Shown here piece by piece: positions 1 to 8,689 of a DNA stretch of 64,000 nucleotides. The notes under the pieces are model-generated. The model was not told the origin of the DNA, did no database searches, and saw only the letters and a program-made list of their open reading frames with translations. Each line of letters begins with the position of its first letter. Positions within the stretch are counted from its first letter, which is position 1. Origin of the DNA: JBBQZO01 sp038207625 (GTDB lineage: Bacteria > Pseudomonadota > Gammaproteobacteria > Burkholderiales > Burkholderiaceae_D); assembly GCA_038207625.1 (NCBI GenBank), contig JBBQZO010000012.1, positions 73,014-137,013 of the forward strand. Reading direction: 5' to 3'. The translations under genes and the position numbers were made by a program.

Positions 1-718
1 CGTCCAGGTTGTCGCCCTGAAAGCGCGGGCTGAACTGGCCGCGAAAGTCGGCCTCGCCGGCGCGCTGGCGGCTCCAGTGGCCGCTGATCAGGCCGCGCGA
101 CAACACGCCATACGCGGTGATGCCGATGCCCAGTTCGCGCGCCACCGGCAAAATCTCCGCTTCGATGCCGCGCGAGATCATCGAGTATTCGATCTGCAGG
201 TCGCTGATTGGATGCACGGCGTGGGCCCGGCGCAGCGTTGCCGCGCTCACTTCGGACAGGCCGATGTGCTTGACGTAGCCGGCCTTGACCAGCTCGGCGA
301 TGGCGCCCACCGTGTCTTCAATCGGCACGTTCGGGTCGAGCCGGGCGGGGCGGTAAATGTCGATGTGCTCGACCCCGAGGCGCATCAAGGAATACGCGGC
401 GAAGTTTTTCACCGCTTGCGGGCGCGCGTCGTAGCCGCTCCAGCCGCGCCCCGGGTCGCGCAGCGCGCCGAACTTGACGCTGATGAGCGCGTTCGGATGC
501 TGGCGACCGGCCAGCGCATCGCGGATCAGCAGTTCGTTGTGGCCCATGGCGTAAAAATCGCCCGTGTCGAGCAACGTGATGCCCGCGTCCAGCGCGGCGT
601 GGATGGTGGCGATGCTTTCGTTGCGGTCGGCCGGTCCGTACAGGTCGGACATGCCCATGCAGCCCAGTCCCAGTTGCGCTACCTGCGGGCCGGTGCGGCC
701 CAGTTGTGTGAGGTTCAT
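1..718 (-). CDS. aldo/keto reductase, C-terminus outside window
   Basis: NAD(P)H-dependent oxidoreductase of the aldo/keto reductase family (TIM barrel, cytosolic). The reverse strand reads from an ATG at 718 without a stop to the window edge, beginning MNLTQLGRTGPQVAQLGLGC. Seen: LLDTGDFYAMG with the family Asp and Tyr, ISVKFG with the catalytic Lys, YRPARLDPN where many members carry the active-site His (here Ala), then GLSEVSA and EYSMISRGIE. About 239 of the usual 320-340 residues are present. It is divergent from the LysR regulator at 850 across a 131-bp gap that holds a palindrome, so control by that regulator is inferred. The substrate cannot be told. Confidence 0.9.
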   Translation of the reverse strand, partial: MNLTQLGRTGPQVAQLGLGCMGMSDLYGPADRNESIATIHAALDAGITLLDTGDFYAMGHNELLIRDALAGRQHPNALISVKFGALRDPGRGWSGYDARPQAVKNFAAYSLMRLGVEHIDIYRPARLDPNVPIEDTVGAIAELVKAGYVKHIGLSEVSAATLRRAHAVHPISDLQIEYSMISRGIEAEILPVARELGIGITAYGVLSRGLISGHWSRQRAGEADFRGQFSPRFQGDNLD

Positions 719-785
719 GTGATGGTCCCGATGTTCGATGGTGGTTGCGCGCAGCCGGCTTGGCCGCGCAGGGACACCATTATGC

Positions 786-805
786 TATTATCGAATTCGC
801 TAATA
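786..805. promoter_or_regulatory. palindromic operator candidate in divergent AKR/LysR promoter
   Basis: A 20-bp near-perfect palindrome, TATTATCGAATTCGCTAATA, centred on GAATTC, with a single mismatched pair (791/800). It sits midway between the divergent aldo/keto reductase and LysR starts in an AT-rich island. A second, weaker inverted repeat (TTAC/GTAA arms) lies at about 819-843 next to the regulator start. The position is typical for a LysR autoregulatory and activation site; binding is inferred. Confidence 0.55.
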
Positions 806-849
806 AATCATCGATTCGTTACTAGATTATTCGAGAATTGGTAATAATA

Positions 850-1743
850 ATGGAGCAGATCAAAGCCATGCAGATCTTCCGCTGCGTGGCGCAGTGCAAG
901 AGCTTTGCCCAGGCAGCCGAACAGCTGGACTTGCCCCGGCCAACGGTGACGAACGCCGTGCAAAGCGTCGAGCATCAGCTGGGCGTGCGGCTGCTGCAAC
1001 GCACCACCCGCAAGGTCAGCCTGACGCTTGAGGGCAGCCTGTATCTGGAGCGTTGCACGCGCCTCTTGGCCGACCTCGACGAGATGAACGGCCTGTTCCT
1101 CGGACAAGCCCAGCGCCCTAGCGGCAGCATCCGCATCGACTTGCCCGAACGGCTTGCGCGTCTGTCTGTGATCCCGCGCCTGCCCGAGTTCTTCGCGCGC
1201 TACCCGGACATCAGCGTGCGGCTGGGCGCCAACGACCGTTTCGTCGACCTGGTCGGCGAGGGCATCGACTGCGCGGTGCGGGTGGGCAGTTTGCGCGATT
1301 CGAGCCTGGTCGCCAGGCGCATCGGCGACATGGTGCAGATCAATTGCGCGTCGCGCGCCTACCTCGACCTGCACGGCCGCCCGCAGACGCTGGCCGAATT
1401 GCGTCAGCACACGGCCGTCAATTTTTTTTCCAGCCAGACGGGGCGCGACATGGACTGGGAATACGAGGAAGCGGGCCAGACGCGCACGTTGGCCATGCGC
1501 AGCCAGATCTCGGTGAGCAGCGCCGAGGCGTATGTGGCCAGTTGCCGCGCCGGCCTGGGCTTGATCCAGGCGCCGCGCATGGGCATGGAAGCCTTGCTGG
1601 CCAGCGGCGAACTGGAGGACGTGCTCAGTCGCTGGCGTCCCGCGGCGATGCCGGTGTCGGTCGTGTATCCGCACAACCGCCACCTGTCGCCGCGCGTGCG
1701 GGTGTTCGTCGACTGGCTGGCCGACGTGCTCAGCGTGGCGTAA
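850..1743 (+). CDS. LysR-family transcriptional regulator
   Basis: A 297-residue LysR-type DNA-binding regulator. The N-terminal winged helix-turn-helix is clear (MEQIKAMQIFRCVAQCKSF, AAEQLDLPRPTVTNAVQSVE, LLQRTTRKVSLTLEG), followed by a LysR substrate domain of the CrgA/DntR-like group (PSGSIRIDLPERLARL, GIDCAVRVG, AYVASCRAGLGLIQAP). The ATG at 850 is chosen because MEQIKAM is the usual start of this group; a TTG at 838 in the same frame is possible. No clear Shine-Dalgarno sequence is visible. It probably controls the divergent aldo/keto reductase. The effector is unknown. Confidence 0.92.
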   Translation: MEQIKAMQIFRCVAQCKSFAQAAEQLDLPRPTVTNAVQSVEHQLGVRLLQRTTRKVSLTLEGSLYLERCTRLLADLDEMNGLFLGQAQRPSGSIRIDLPERLARLSVIPRLPEFFARYPDISVRLGANDRFVDLVGEGIDCAVRVGSLRDSSLVARRIGDMVQINCASRAYLDLHGRPQTLAELRQHTAVNFFSSQTGRDMDWEYEEAGQTRTLAMRSQISVSSAEAYVASCRAGLGLIQAPRMGMEALLASGELEDVLSRWRPAAMPVSVVYPHNRHLSPRVRVFVDWLADVLSVA

Positions 1744-1839
1744 AGACAACAGGCGCGCGCCGCTCGCACCGTGCGACCGGCGCCAGGCACGCCTGCTCTG
1801 GCGTGCGCACGGGGCGACGCGCTACGCTGCTCAGGTAGG

Positions 1840-1966
1840 TCCGCTGCGCACGAAGGCGCGCGCAGCGGAACAGGAAGCGCATATCCATGCACGAAATCAT
1901 TCGTTCGCGCCCAATTGCCACGCTGCTAAGGTCGCAGCGTGGGGCGTGGCGATGTGCGCCATGCCC
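1840..1966 (+). promoter_or_regulatory. three-hairpin leader upstream of TonB receptor
   Basis: The 260-bp gap before the TonB-dependent receptor contains three strong inverted repeats: 1840-1849 with 1860-1869 (TCCGCTGCGC stem, 10-nt loop), 1918-1926 with 1934-1942 (CCACGCTGC stem, loop TAAGGTC), and 1942-1951 with 1957-1966 (10-bp stem with one G-U pair, loop ATGTG). The last ends 37 bp before the receptor start. No match to cobalamin, SAM-I, SAM-II or SAH riboswitch consensus was recognised. A structured mRNA leader or a terminator/attenuator cluster downstream of the LysR gene are both possible. Confidence 0.4.
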
Positions 1967-2003
1967 GCCAAGTCCAGCACCGTCAACTGAAAGGCACTAC
2001 CCG

Positions 2004-4406
2004 ATGAGTTCCAAACCAAGTCGCACGCTCAGAACGTCCTCCACCCTGTCGCGCCGGTTGCTGCTGGCCGGCGTAATTTCTTCGCTGGGGGCTGCGGCCG
2101 TCGCACAAGAGGCTGTGCCGCTCGATGGCGAGCTGCAGTCGGTCGTCGTTACCGGCACCTATGCCAAGAATCGCCGCACCATCGATTCCGAATCGCCGAT
2201 CGACATCATCGGTGCGCGCGAACTGCAAAGCACCGGCTCGACCGAGCTGGCCACCGTACTGGGACGCCTGCTGCCCTCGCTCAATTTTCCCCGCCCGTCC
2301 GGCGCCGACGCCAGCGACGCGGTGCGCCCGGCCCAGTTGCGCGGCCTGTCGCCCGACCAGACGCTGGTGCTGGTGAACGGCAAGCGCCGCCACACCTCGG
2401 CCGTCGTCAACGTCAACGGCACGCAGGGACGCGGTTCGGCGCCGGTGGACCTGAACGCGATTCCGCTGTCGGCGATCGACCATGTCGAGGTGCTGCGCGA
2501 CGGCGCCGCCGCCCAATACGGCTCGGACGCGATCGCCGGGGTGATCAACATCATTTTGAAAAAAGGCGCCAGCGGCGGCGCCGTCGAGGTGGGGCTGGGC
2601 GAGTACCAGGAGCGCGACGGCTTGCAGCGCAGCGTCAAGGGATCGGGCGGTTTCGCGCTGGGCGAGCAGGGCTGGGTGCGCATCGCCGGCGAACTGGCCG
2701 AGCGCGGCGCCACCAACCGCGCCGGCCCCGACCTGCGCAATCCGAAAGAGCCGCGCTATGGCCAGGTCAATCAGCGTTTCGGCGACCCGGACAGCCGTCC
2801 GCGCGCGCTGGTCGTCAACAGCCAATACCGTTTGAGCGACGACGTCGACTGGTATGCGCTGGCCAATTACAGCGAGCGCAGTACCTCGGCGGCGGCCACC
2901 TGGCGCACTGCCTTCAATGGCAGCGTGCTGCGCGCGCCGACCTTGTTCCCGCAAGGCTTTCTGCCGCTTGAGAACAGCAACACGATCGATCAGGCCATCG
3001 TCACCGGCGTGCGCGGCGAACGCGGCGCGTGGCGCTGGGATGCCAGCGTCAACTACGGCAATAATCTGTTCAAGCTCGACCTCGACCAGACCGTCAATCA
3101 GGATTTGGGCGCGGCCAGCCCGACCCATTTCTTTGCCGGCCGTCTGGAGAACACCCAGACGGTGCTCAATGTCGACGTCGCCAGGGAATACGGACTGGAG
3201 GCCTTGAAAGGCCCGCTGACGCTGGCGCTGGGCGCCGAACTGCGCAACGAAAAATACCAGATCGGCGCGGGCGACCCGGCCTCGTACTATCTGAGTGGAT
3301 CGCAAGGTTTCAGCGGCTTTCGCCCGATCAACGAGGGCTCGCACAGCCGTCACAATCAATCCTTGTACGCCAATCTGGAAGCGGATTTGACGGCCAAACT
3401 GTCGGGCGCGCTCGCGCTGCGCCACGAGCATTACAGCGACTTCGGCAGCACCACGTCGGTCAAGACGTCGGGGCGCTACGCGTTCAGCGACGCCGTGTCG
3501 CTGCGCGCCACCGGCTCCACCGGTTTTCGCGCACCGTCGCTGGCGCAGCAGTACTACACCATCACGACGACCAATTTTTCGGTCATCAACGGCTTCAACA
3601 CGCCGATCGAAACGGGCACCTTTGCCGTCAACAGCGCGGCGGCGCAGGCGCTGGGCGCACAGGCGCTGAAACCGGAAAAGGCGCGCAATCTGAGCCTGGG
3701 CGTGCAGCTGCAGCCGACGCAAAACCTGACGACGACGATCGACGCCTACCGGATCGATATCGACGACCGGATCGCGCTGTCGGCCAACATGACGCTGCCC
3801 GACGGCTTGAAGACCGTCCTCGCCGGGCAGGGTACGCCGGTTGGCGCGGCGCGCTATTTCACCAACGCGATCGACACCCGCACGACCGGCGTGGACGTGC
3901 TGAGCACCTACCGGATCGCCTTGCCAAACCGCGACAAGCTCGACTTCACGCTGGGCTACAACCACAACGACACCAAGCTCGAACGGGTGGCCGCCAATCC
4001 TGCTTTGCTGAGCCAATATGGCTTGACGCTGATCGACCGCCAAACGATACAGCGCATCACCGTCGGTTCGCCCAAGGACAAGTTCAGCCTGGCCGCCGAC
4101 TATGCGGCGGCCAGCTGGAAGGCGCATGCGCTGGTGACCCGTTACGGCAGCTTCACGGTGCCGCAAAATAACGCCACGCTGGACCAGGGCTACGCGCCGC
4201 AGTGGGTGCTTGATCTGGCGGGCAGCATCCAACTTGACAAGAACTGGACGCTCGCTGGCGGCATCGACAACGCCAGCAACCGCTATCCGGATCAAGTGAC
4301 CAGCGCCGGTAATCTGAACAACAATGGCATCAATCCGTACAGCGGTTTTGCGCCGAACGGTTTTAATGGCCGCTATTTTTACGCCAAGGCCAGCTACGCC
4401 TGGTAG
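2004..4406 (+). CDS. TonB-dependent outer-membrane receptor
   Basis: An 800-residue TonB-dependent receptor that would import a scarce ligand through the outer membrane using ExbBD-TonB energy. The start at 2004 follows GAAAGG at 1989-1994 and gives a signal peptide (basic N-terminus, LLLAGVISSLGAAAVAQ). The plug domain is visible from about residue 40 (VVVTGTYAKNRRTIDSESP, LLPSLNFPRPSGADASD, VLVNGKRRHTSAVVNV, VEVLRDGAAAQYGSDAIAGV). The barrel follows and ends in a C-terminal aromatic (FYAKASYAW). An upstream in-frame start at 1887 would add 39 residues and is less likely. The sulfhydrylase gene follows 75 bp downstream, so a sulfur-containing ligand is a possible but unproven substrate. Confidence 0.93.
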   Translation: MSSKPSRTLRTSSTLSRRLLLAGVISSLGAAAVAQEAVPLDGELQSVVVTGTYAKNRRTIDSESPIDIIGARELQSTGSTELATVLGRLLPSLNFPRPSGADASDAVRPAQLRGLSPDQTLVLVNGKRRHTSAVVNVNGTQGRGSAPVDLNAIPLSAIDHVEVLRDGAAAQYGSDAIAGVINIILKKGASGGAVEVGLGEYQERDGLQRSVKGSGGFALGEQGWVRIAGELAERGATNRAGPDLRNPKEPRYGQVNQRFGDPDSRPRALVVNSQYRLSDDVDWYALANYSERSTSAAATWRTAFNGSVLRAPTLFPQGFLPLENSNTIDQAIVTGVRGERGAWRWDASVNYGNNLFKLDLDQTVNQDLGAASPTHFFAGRLENTQTVLNVDVAREYGLEALKGPLTLALGAELRNEKYQIGAGDPASYYLSGSQGFSGFRPINEGSHSRHNQSLYANLEADLTAKLSGALALRHEHYSDFGSTTSVKTSGRYAFSDAVSLRATGSTGFRAPSLAQQYYTITTTNFSVINGFNTPIETGTFAVNSAAAQALGAQALKPEKARNLSLGVQLQPTQNLTTTIDAYRIDIDDRIALSANMTLPDGLKTVLAGQGTPVGAARYFTNAIDTRTTGVDVLSTYRIALPNRDKLDFTLGYNHNDTKLERVAANPALLSQYGLTLIDRQTIQRITVGSPKDKFSLAADYAAASWKAHALVTRYGSFTVPQNNATLDQGYAPQWVLDLAGSIQLDKNWTLAGGIDNASNRYPDQVTSAGNLNNNGINPYSGFAPNGFNGRYFYAKASYAW

Positions 4407-4481
4407 CTTGGTCGGGCGCGCCGCAGCGGCGGGGCGCCCATCCACGTTCAACTGTCGACTTCAACCTATACGAAAGCCAGC

Positions 4482-5765
4482 ATGAAACTTGAAACCATGG
4501 CCGTGCACGCCGGCTACTCGCCGGACCCCACCACCAAGTCGGCCGCGGTGCCGATCTACCAGACGGTCGCCTACGCGTTTGACAGCGCCCAGCATGGCGC
4601 GGACCTGTTCGACCTGAAGGTGCCGGGCAATATCTACACGCGCATTATGAATCCGACCCAGGATGTGCTGGAAAAACGCCTGGCCGCGCTCGAAGGCGGC
4701 ATCGGCGCACTGGCTGTCGCGTCGGGCATGGCGGCGATCACGTATGCGATCCAGACCATCACCGAGGCGGGCGATAATTTCATTTCGGCCAGCCAGCTGT
4801 ACGGCGGCACCTACAATCTGTTCGCGCACACGCTGCCGCAGATGGGCATCGAAGTGCGTTTTGCCGACGCGCGCGATCCGGACAGTTTCGCGCCGCTGAT
4901 CGATGCGCGCACCAAGGCGATTTTTTGCGAGTCGATCGGCAACCCGCTGGGCAACGTCACCGATTTCGCGCGCCTGGCCCAGATCGCGCACGCGCACGGC
5001 ATCCCGCTGATCGTCGACAACACCGTGCCCAGCCCGTATCTGTGCCGCCCGATCGAGCATGGCGCCGACATCGTCGTCCATTCGCTCACCAAGTATCTGG
5101 GTGGGCACGGCAACAGCGTGGGCGGCGCCATCGTCGACAGCGGCACGTTTCCGTGGGCCGCGCACAAGGAGCGCTTCAAGCGTTTGAACGAGCCGGACGT
5201 GTCCTATCACGGCGTGGTGTACACCGAGGCGCTGGGGCCGGCCGCGTTTATCGGACGCGCGCGCGTGGTCCCGCTGCGCAATATGGGCGCGGCCATTTCA
5301 CCGATGAACGCCTTTCTAATCTTGCAGGGGATCGAAACGCTGGCGCTGCGCATGGACCGCATCTGCGACAACGCGCTGGCGATTGCGCGCTATTTGCAGG
5401 ACCATCCGAAGGTTGCCTGGGTCAACTACGCGGCCCTGGAAGAACATCGCGATCACGCGCTGGTGAAGAAATATATGGGCGGACGCGCCTCCGGCATTTT
5501 GTCGTTCGGGCTGCGCCACAGCGACGCCGATCCGCGCGCAGCCGGTGCACGGGTGCTCGACGCGCTGCAGTTGTTCACGCGTCTGGTCAATATCGGCGAC
5601 GCCAAGTCGCTGGCCACCCATCCGGCCTCGACGACGCACCGGCAACTGGACGGCGCCGAACTGGCAAAGGCCGGCGTGAGCGAAGACATGCTGCGCCTGT
5701 CGATCGGGATCGAGCATATCGACGATCTGCGCGCCGATCTGGAGCAGGCCTTGCAGGCAGCCTGA
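4482..5765 (+). CDS. metY: O-acetylhomoserine aminocarboxypropyltransferase (sulfhydrylase)
   Basis: A 427-residue cystathionine gamma-synthase family PLP enzyme. MetY-type members make homocysteine from O-acetylhomoserine and sulfide in methionine synthesis. Seen: MAVHAGYSPDPTTKS, PIYQTVAYAF, IYTRIMNPTQDVLEKR, SGMAAITYAIQ, IVDNTVPSPY and the PLP lysine K204 in HSLTKYLGGHGNSVGG, where the long insert around GGHG is typical of the sulfhydrylases. Length and the C-terminal SIGIEHIDDL motif fit the family. It lies 75 bp after the TonB receptor on the same strand and may be cotranscribed. The gene converges with the cysteine peptidase gene. Confidence 0.92.
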   Translation: MKLETMAVHAGYSPDPTTKSAAVPIYQTVAYAFDSAQHGADLFDLKVPGNIYTRIMNPTQDVLEKRLAALEGGIGALAVASGMAAITYAIQTITEAGDNFISASQLYGGTYNLFAHTLPQMGIEVRFADARDPDSFAPLIDARTKAIFCESIGNPLGNVTDFARLAQIAHAHGIPLIVDNTVPSPYLCRPIEHGADIVVHSLTKYLGGHGNSVGGAIVDSGTFPWAAHKERFKRLNEPDVSYHGVVYTEALGPAAFIGRARVVPLRNMGAAISPMNAFLILQGIETLALRMDRICDNALAIARYLQDHPKVAWVNYAALEEHRDHALVKKYMGGRASGILSFGLRHSDADPRAAGARVLDALQLFTRLVNIGDAKSLATHPASTTHRQLDGAELAKAGVSEDMLRLSIGIEHIDDLRADLEQALQAA

Positions 5766-5897
5766 GCGACGCGCAGGCATCGGGCCGGCTGGCTGGTCGG
5801 CGGCCCGATGCGTGCGACGCGGCAAGGATCGGCGCGGCGCACGCACGAGGCGCGCATGTGCGGCGTGGCGCGTACATGATTGGCGCTGGCACGCCGC

Positions 5898-5950
5898 GCG
5901 CCGGTAAAAGCGCTACAGCACCATGCGCCGGTGAAAGCGCTACAGCACCA
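5898..5950. repeat. two-copy 27-bp tandem repeat spanning a stop codon
   Basis: Two adjacent copies, 5898-5924 and 5925-5951, with a period of 27 bp and one internal mismatch (A5906/G5933). The right copy contains the last codons and TAG stop of the minus-strand cysteine peptidase; the left copy repeats them outside the gene. This looks like slipped-strand duplication of the gene's 3' end. Confidence 0.85.
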
Positions 5951-6509
5951 CGCGCTTGGTCAGCGGCACGACATAGTTGTCCTTGTGGCTCAGCAGCGTG
6001 TCATACGACAGCACCTTCAAACCGCTGGTCATGAAGGCCTGAATACGCGGCAGCCTGGCGTCGTACCAGGGGTCGTAGACCAGATAGTCCATTCCCAACT
6101 GTCCGCCGCTGGCCAGCACCAGCACCATATGTCCCATGCCGCCCGATTTGGGCGTCAATCCCAGCAGCGCGGGCATGCCTTTGGTGGTCAAGGCGTTGTT
6201 GAACGACGCGAAAGCCTGCTCCACGTTGGTGGGGAACAGCTCTTTGACCGTTGTCGTGACGCCCGTGATGTGGGACACGTAGAGGATCATTTCCAGCGTT
6301 TCCTTGTCGTTGAGCGCGACAATTTTGTAGCCAGGAAACGCATACGACAAAATATCCTGATCGGTGACGTCGCTCAGGCCGAGCAGGGCACTACGGGCGT
6401 TGATCAGGCAGGCCGCCCAGCAACTGGTCAGGTCGGACTGGCGTTGAAAGGTCAGGCCCGACGGATTGATCCCTTCATAGTAGTGTCCCGCGTACATGAA
6501 TGTAGCCAT
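5940..6509 (-). CDS. papain-like cysteine peptidase, C39-like/AvrRpt2-like fold
   Basis: A 189-residue protein with the layout of small papain-like cysteine peptidases: the nucleophile region QRQSDLTSCWAACLINA near residue 25-41 (Cys then Trp-Ala-Ala), the His region GGMGHMVLVLASGG near residue 125, and an Asp in YLVYDPWYDARLP about 15 residues later. These are the Cys-His-Asp positions expected for this fold. Start 6509 is chosen for the GGAGAG site just upstream; an upstream in-frame start would add 36 poorly conserved residues. No signal peptide or transport gene is adjacent. The cytosolic target is unknown; effector, bacteriocin-processing or toxin-like roles are possible. Confidence 0.7.
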   Translation of the reverse strand: MATFMYAGHYYEGINPSGLTFQRQSDLTSCWAACLINARSALLGLSDVTDQDILSYAFPGYKIVALNDKETLEMILYVSHITGVTTTVKELFPTNVEQAFASFNNALTTKGMPALLGLTPKSGGMGHMVLVLASGGQLGMDYLVYDPWYDARLPRIQAFMTSGLKVLSYDTLLSHKDNYVVPLTKRVVL

Positions 6510-6856
6510 TTGACTCTCCGTGAGAAGTGACGATGGTTCAAAATCGCGAATTGACTGGGGCTCCGGCGCGAGCGTGGTGGCGATCCGACTGGTGCAGGAT
6601 GCATATTTGGATGGCAATTGATGTCAATTTTGCCTCATCGTCTACAAAACATCAAACTGTTTTCAATGTCAACTGGAGGCTGCGCAGTCGATCGGGCAGG
6701 CATGCGTGCCGCTGGGGAGACGTGCGCCGCCAGTCCGACGTCATGACGGCCCGCATCAACGCTGCGGCGGGTATGCGCGCTGCCCCTATGTTCGACAACG
6801 CACAGAAACATGCCGCGCGACGAGGCATGATGTCCGTCTTTGAGAAGGAACATATC
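6510..6856. other. intergenic, divergent promoter region
   Basis: A 347-bp gap between the divergent cysteine peptidase and the 60-residue protein. It includes an AT-rich patch around 6607-6672 that may hold promoters. No convincing gene or repeat was found. Confidence 0.5.
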
Positions 6857-7039
6857 ATGAGCATGACAAATCGACAAGCATGGAGCAAGCACCTGGCAAC
6901 ATTGAACGCACGCATCAAGGGCTTCCAACAGAAACCCGAACGTGCCGAACTGGAAGCGGCGATCGACGCGATGCGCGCCTACGCTGAGGCAGCAGAGACA
7001 GGCGGGATCGAGATTCCGATGCACTGGATGGCCGTGTAA
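6857..7039 (+). CDS. small hypothetical protein, 60 aa
   Basis: Begins MSMTNRQAWSKHLATLNAR after a good AGAAGGAA site (6843-6850). The peptide is mostly helical and charged (AELEAAIDAMRAYAEAAE) and ends IPMHWMAV. It has no membrane segment or metal motif. It is divergent from the cysteine peptidase and could share its promoter region, but no functional link is shown. The strong ribosome site and ordinary codon use support it as real; the family is not recognised. Confidence 0.6.
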   Translation: MSMTNRQAWSKHLATLNARIKGFQQKPERAELEAAIDAMRAYAEAAETGGIEIPMHWMAV

Positions 7040-7185
7040 TGTCGGCACTTGACGCACCGACATGGTAGTGGCGCGACGCTGACTTCCGGTTGTTGTGCGC
7101 GCGCGGAGAATTTTGTTACATAAGATCAGATAGAAATGAATAGGACTAGTATTGCCCCACGGTAAAATTTTCAGTGGGGAAATAC

Positions 7186-8379
7186 ATGGACAGCAAGCGG
7201 ACAGCAACTTTCGTGCCGGCGACGGGAACTTTGCGCCGGCTTGCCAGCAGCACCATATTGGGATGGGTGGGCCTGTGCACACTGGCCGCTTGCGGCGGTG
7301 GCGCCGCGCCCGATCAGGGATCGCAAGGCGGCGGGGCGGTATCGGCGAGCAGCAACGCGGCGCCGCCAACGAGCGCGGCGCCATCATTTGGCGCCGCGTC
7401 GCTGCCGAGTGCCGACGCCCGCACGGTGCAACAGGCCGCCATGTTGACAAATGTGCCGGCCGTGCTCACCGATGCCGTGTTCGCGCCCAGCAGTTTCTGG
7501 TACACGCCGATCCCGGCCAGCGTCACCTTGCACGCCAATACGGCGGGTTTTCAGGCTGACTTCCTGCGCCAGAAACAGCTCTATTACGGCACCGTCAACA
7601 TCAACACCTATTCCTACGCCAGCCCGGTCTACATCGCGGCCGACAATGCGCCCACCAGCGCGGTCGTGTATTCAAACTGCCAGCATAAATTCAGTCCTGA
7701 AACGGCGCTCGCAGCGCAATGGACGGCGGTGCCGATTCCACCCTACGCCTTGCCCTCGGACGGCAGCGATGCGGAGATGACGATCTACCAGCCATCGACC
7801 AACACGCTGTGGGAATTTTGGGTCTCGCGCAATGTGTCCGGGCAGTGGCAGGCGTGCTGGGGCGGCAAGATGAGCAACACCAACACCGGCGATGGCCGCT
7901 GGACTGCACCCTATGGCGCCACGGCCACCGGCCTGCCATTTCTGGGCGGGCAGGTCACGGCGGAGGAATTGGCGCGCGGTGAAATTCACCACGCGATCGG
8001 CATTTCGCTCGTCGAGGTCGAGGCCGCCGGCATCGTGTCATGGCCTGCCACCCGTTCCGACGGCGTCAACCCCACCTTGCTGCCGAACCGGATCCCGGAG
8101 GGCTTGCGTTTTCGCCTGGACCCAAGCATCAACGTCGATGCGCTGGCGCTGAGCAGCGCCGGCAAGGTAATCGCGAAGGCGGCCCAGAAGTATGGTTTCG
8201 TGGTGTGGGACAAGGCCGGCGCGTTGTCGATCCGGGTCCAGAACCCCAAATCCTATACGGCGCTGGGCCAGGTCGATCCGTATGTCGCCTTGTTCGGCGG
8301 CAAACCGAGCTACGCCGTGCTGAACGGCTTTCCATGGGAACGCCTGCAGTTTTTGCCGATGGACTACGGCAAACCATAG
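7186..8379 (+). CDS. secreted lipoprotein of unknown function
   Basis: A 397-residue exported protein. The ATG at 7186 follows GGGGAA (7176-7181). The N-terminus is basic and then hydrophobic, ending in the lipobox LAAC followed by GGG and a low-complexity Gly/Ala/Ser linker to about residue 75. The globular part carries FAPSSFWYTPIPASVTLH, TIYQPSTNTLWEFWVSR, ACWGGKMSNTNTG and GEIHHAIGISL, resembling conserved secreted hypothetical proteins with a jelly-roll-like carbohydrate-active look, but no catalytic motif is certain. An 8-bp GC hairpin (8379-8398) lies at the stop. Function unknown. Confidence 0.75.
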   Translation: MDSKRTATFVPATGTLRRLASSTILGWVGLCTLAACGGGAAPDQGSQGGGAVSASSNAAPPTSAAPSFGAASLPSADARTVQQAAMLTNVPAVLTDAVFAPSSFWYTPIPASVTLHANTAGFQADFLRQKQLYYGTVNINTYSYASPVYIAADNAPTSAVVYSNCQHKFSPETALAAQWTAVPIPPYALPSDGSDAEMTIYQPSTNTLWEFWVSRNVSGQWQACWGGKMSNTNTGDGRWTAPYGATATGLPFLGGQVTAEELARGEIHHAIGISLVEVEAAGIVSWPATRSDGVNPTLLPNRIPEGLRFRLDPSINVDALALSSAGKVIAKAAQKYGFVVWDKAGALSIRVQNPKSYTALGQVDPYVALFGGKPSYAVLNGFPWERLQFLPMDYGKP

Positions 8380-8689
8380 CCGGCGCTGCTGCGCCGGCGC
8401 CCCACCCGCCGTGTCCACGCGCAGTTCGCCCACTGTAAGCAAGTTCATCGACGTCGGCCAGGCCGGGCTATGCAACAGCCCCGCTCGCCCGGCGGCCGCT
8501 AGACGCAATCGTCTAGAATGCCATGATCGATCGCTGAAATGCTTGCCTGTTGGCCAGTTTGGCAACAAAATGCTCTCGGCGCGACCGATCTGCGGCGCAG
8601 CGCGCGCAATGCCTGCGCGCGTGCGCCGGCGCGGCGTCATCGGGCACGCTCGTCGCGGCGAGCGCAGGGTGGAATTCGAAAGAGAAAAA

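Noticed and set aside
1840..1966. Known riboswitch (cobalamin, SAM or SAH) upstream of the TonB receptor
   Set aside because: The conserved cores of these riboswitches were not found; only generic hairpins are present.
1983..4451. Long reverse-strand open frame (822 codons) opposite the TonB receptor
   Set aside because: It is the antisense shadow of a GC-rich gene; its translation is Arg/Ala/Val-rich with no family motifs, while the forward frame has clear receptor motifs.
7174..7186. GTG start four codons upstream of the lipoprotein ATG
   Set aside because: The GTG lies within the Shine-Dalgarno sequence (GGGGAA) that serves the ATG at 7186.
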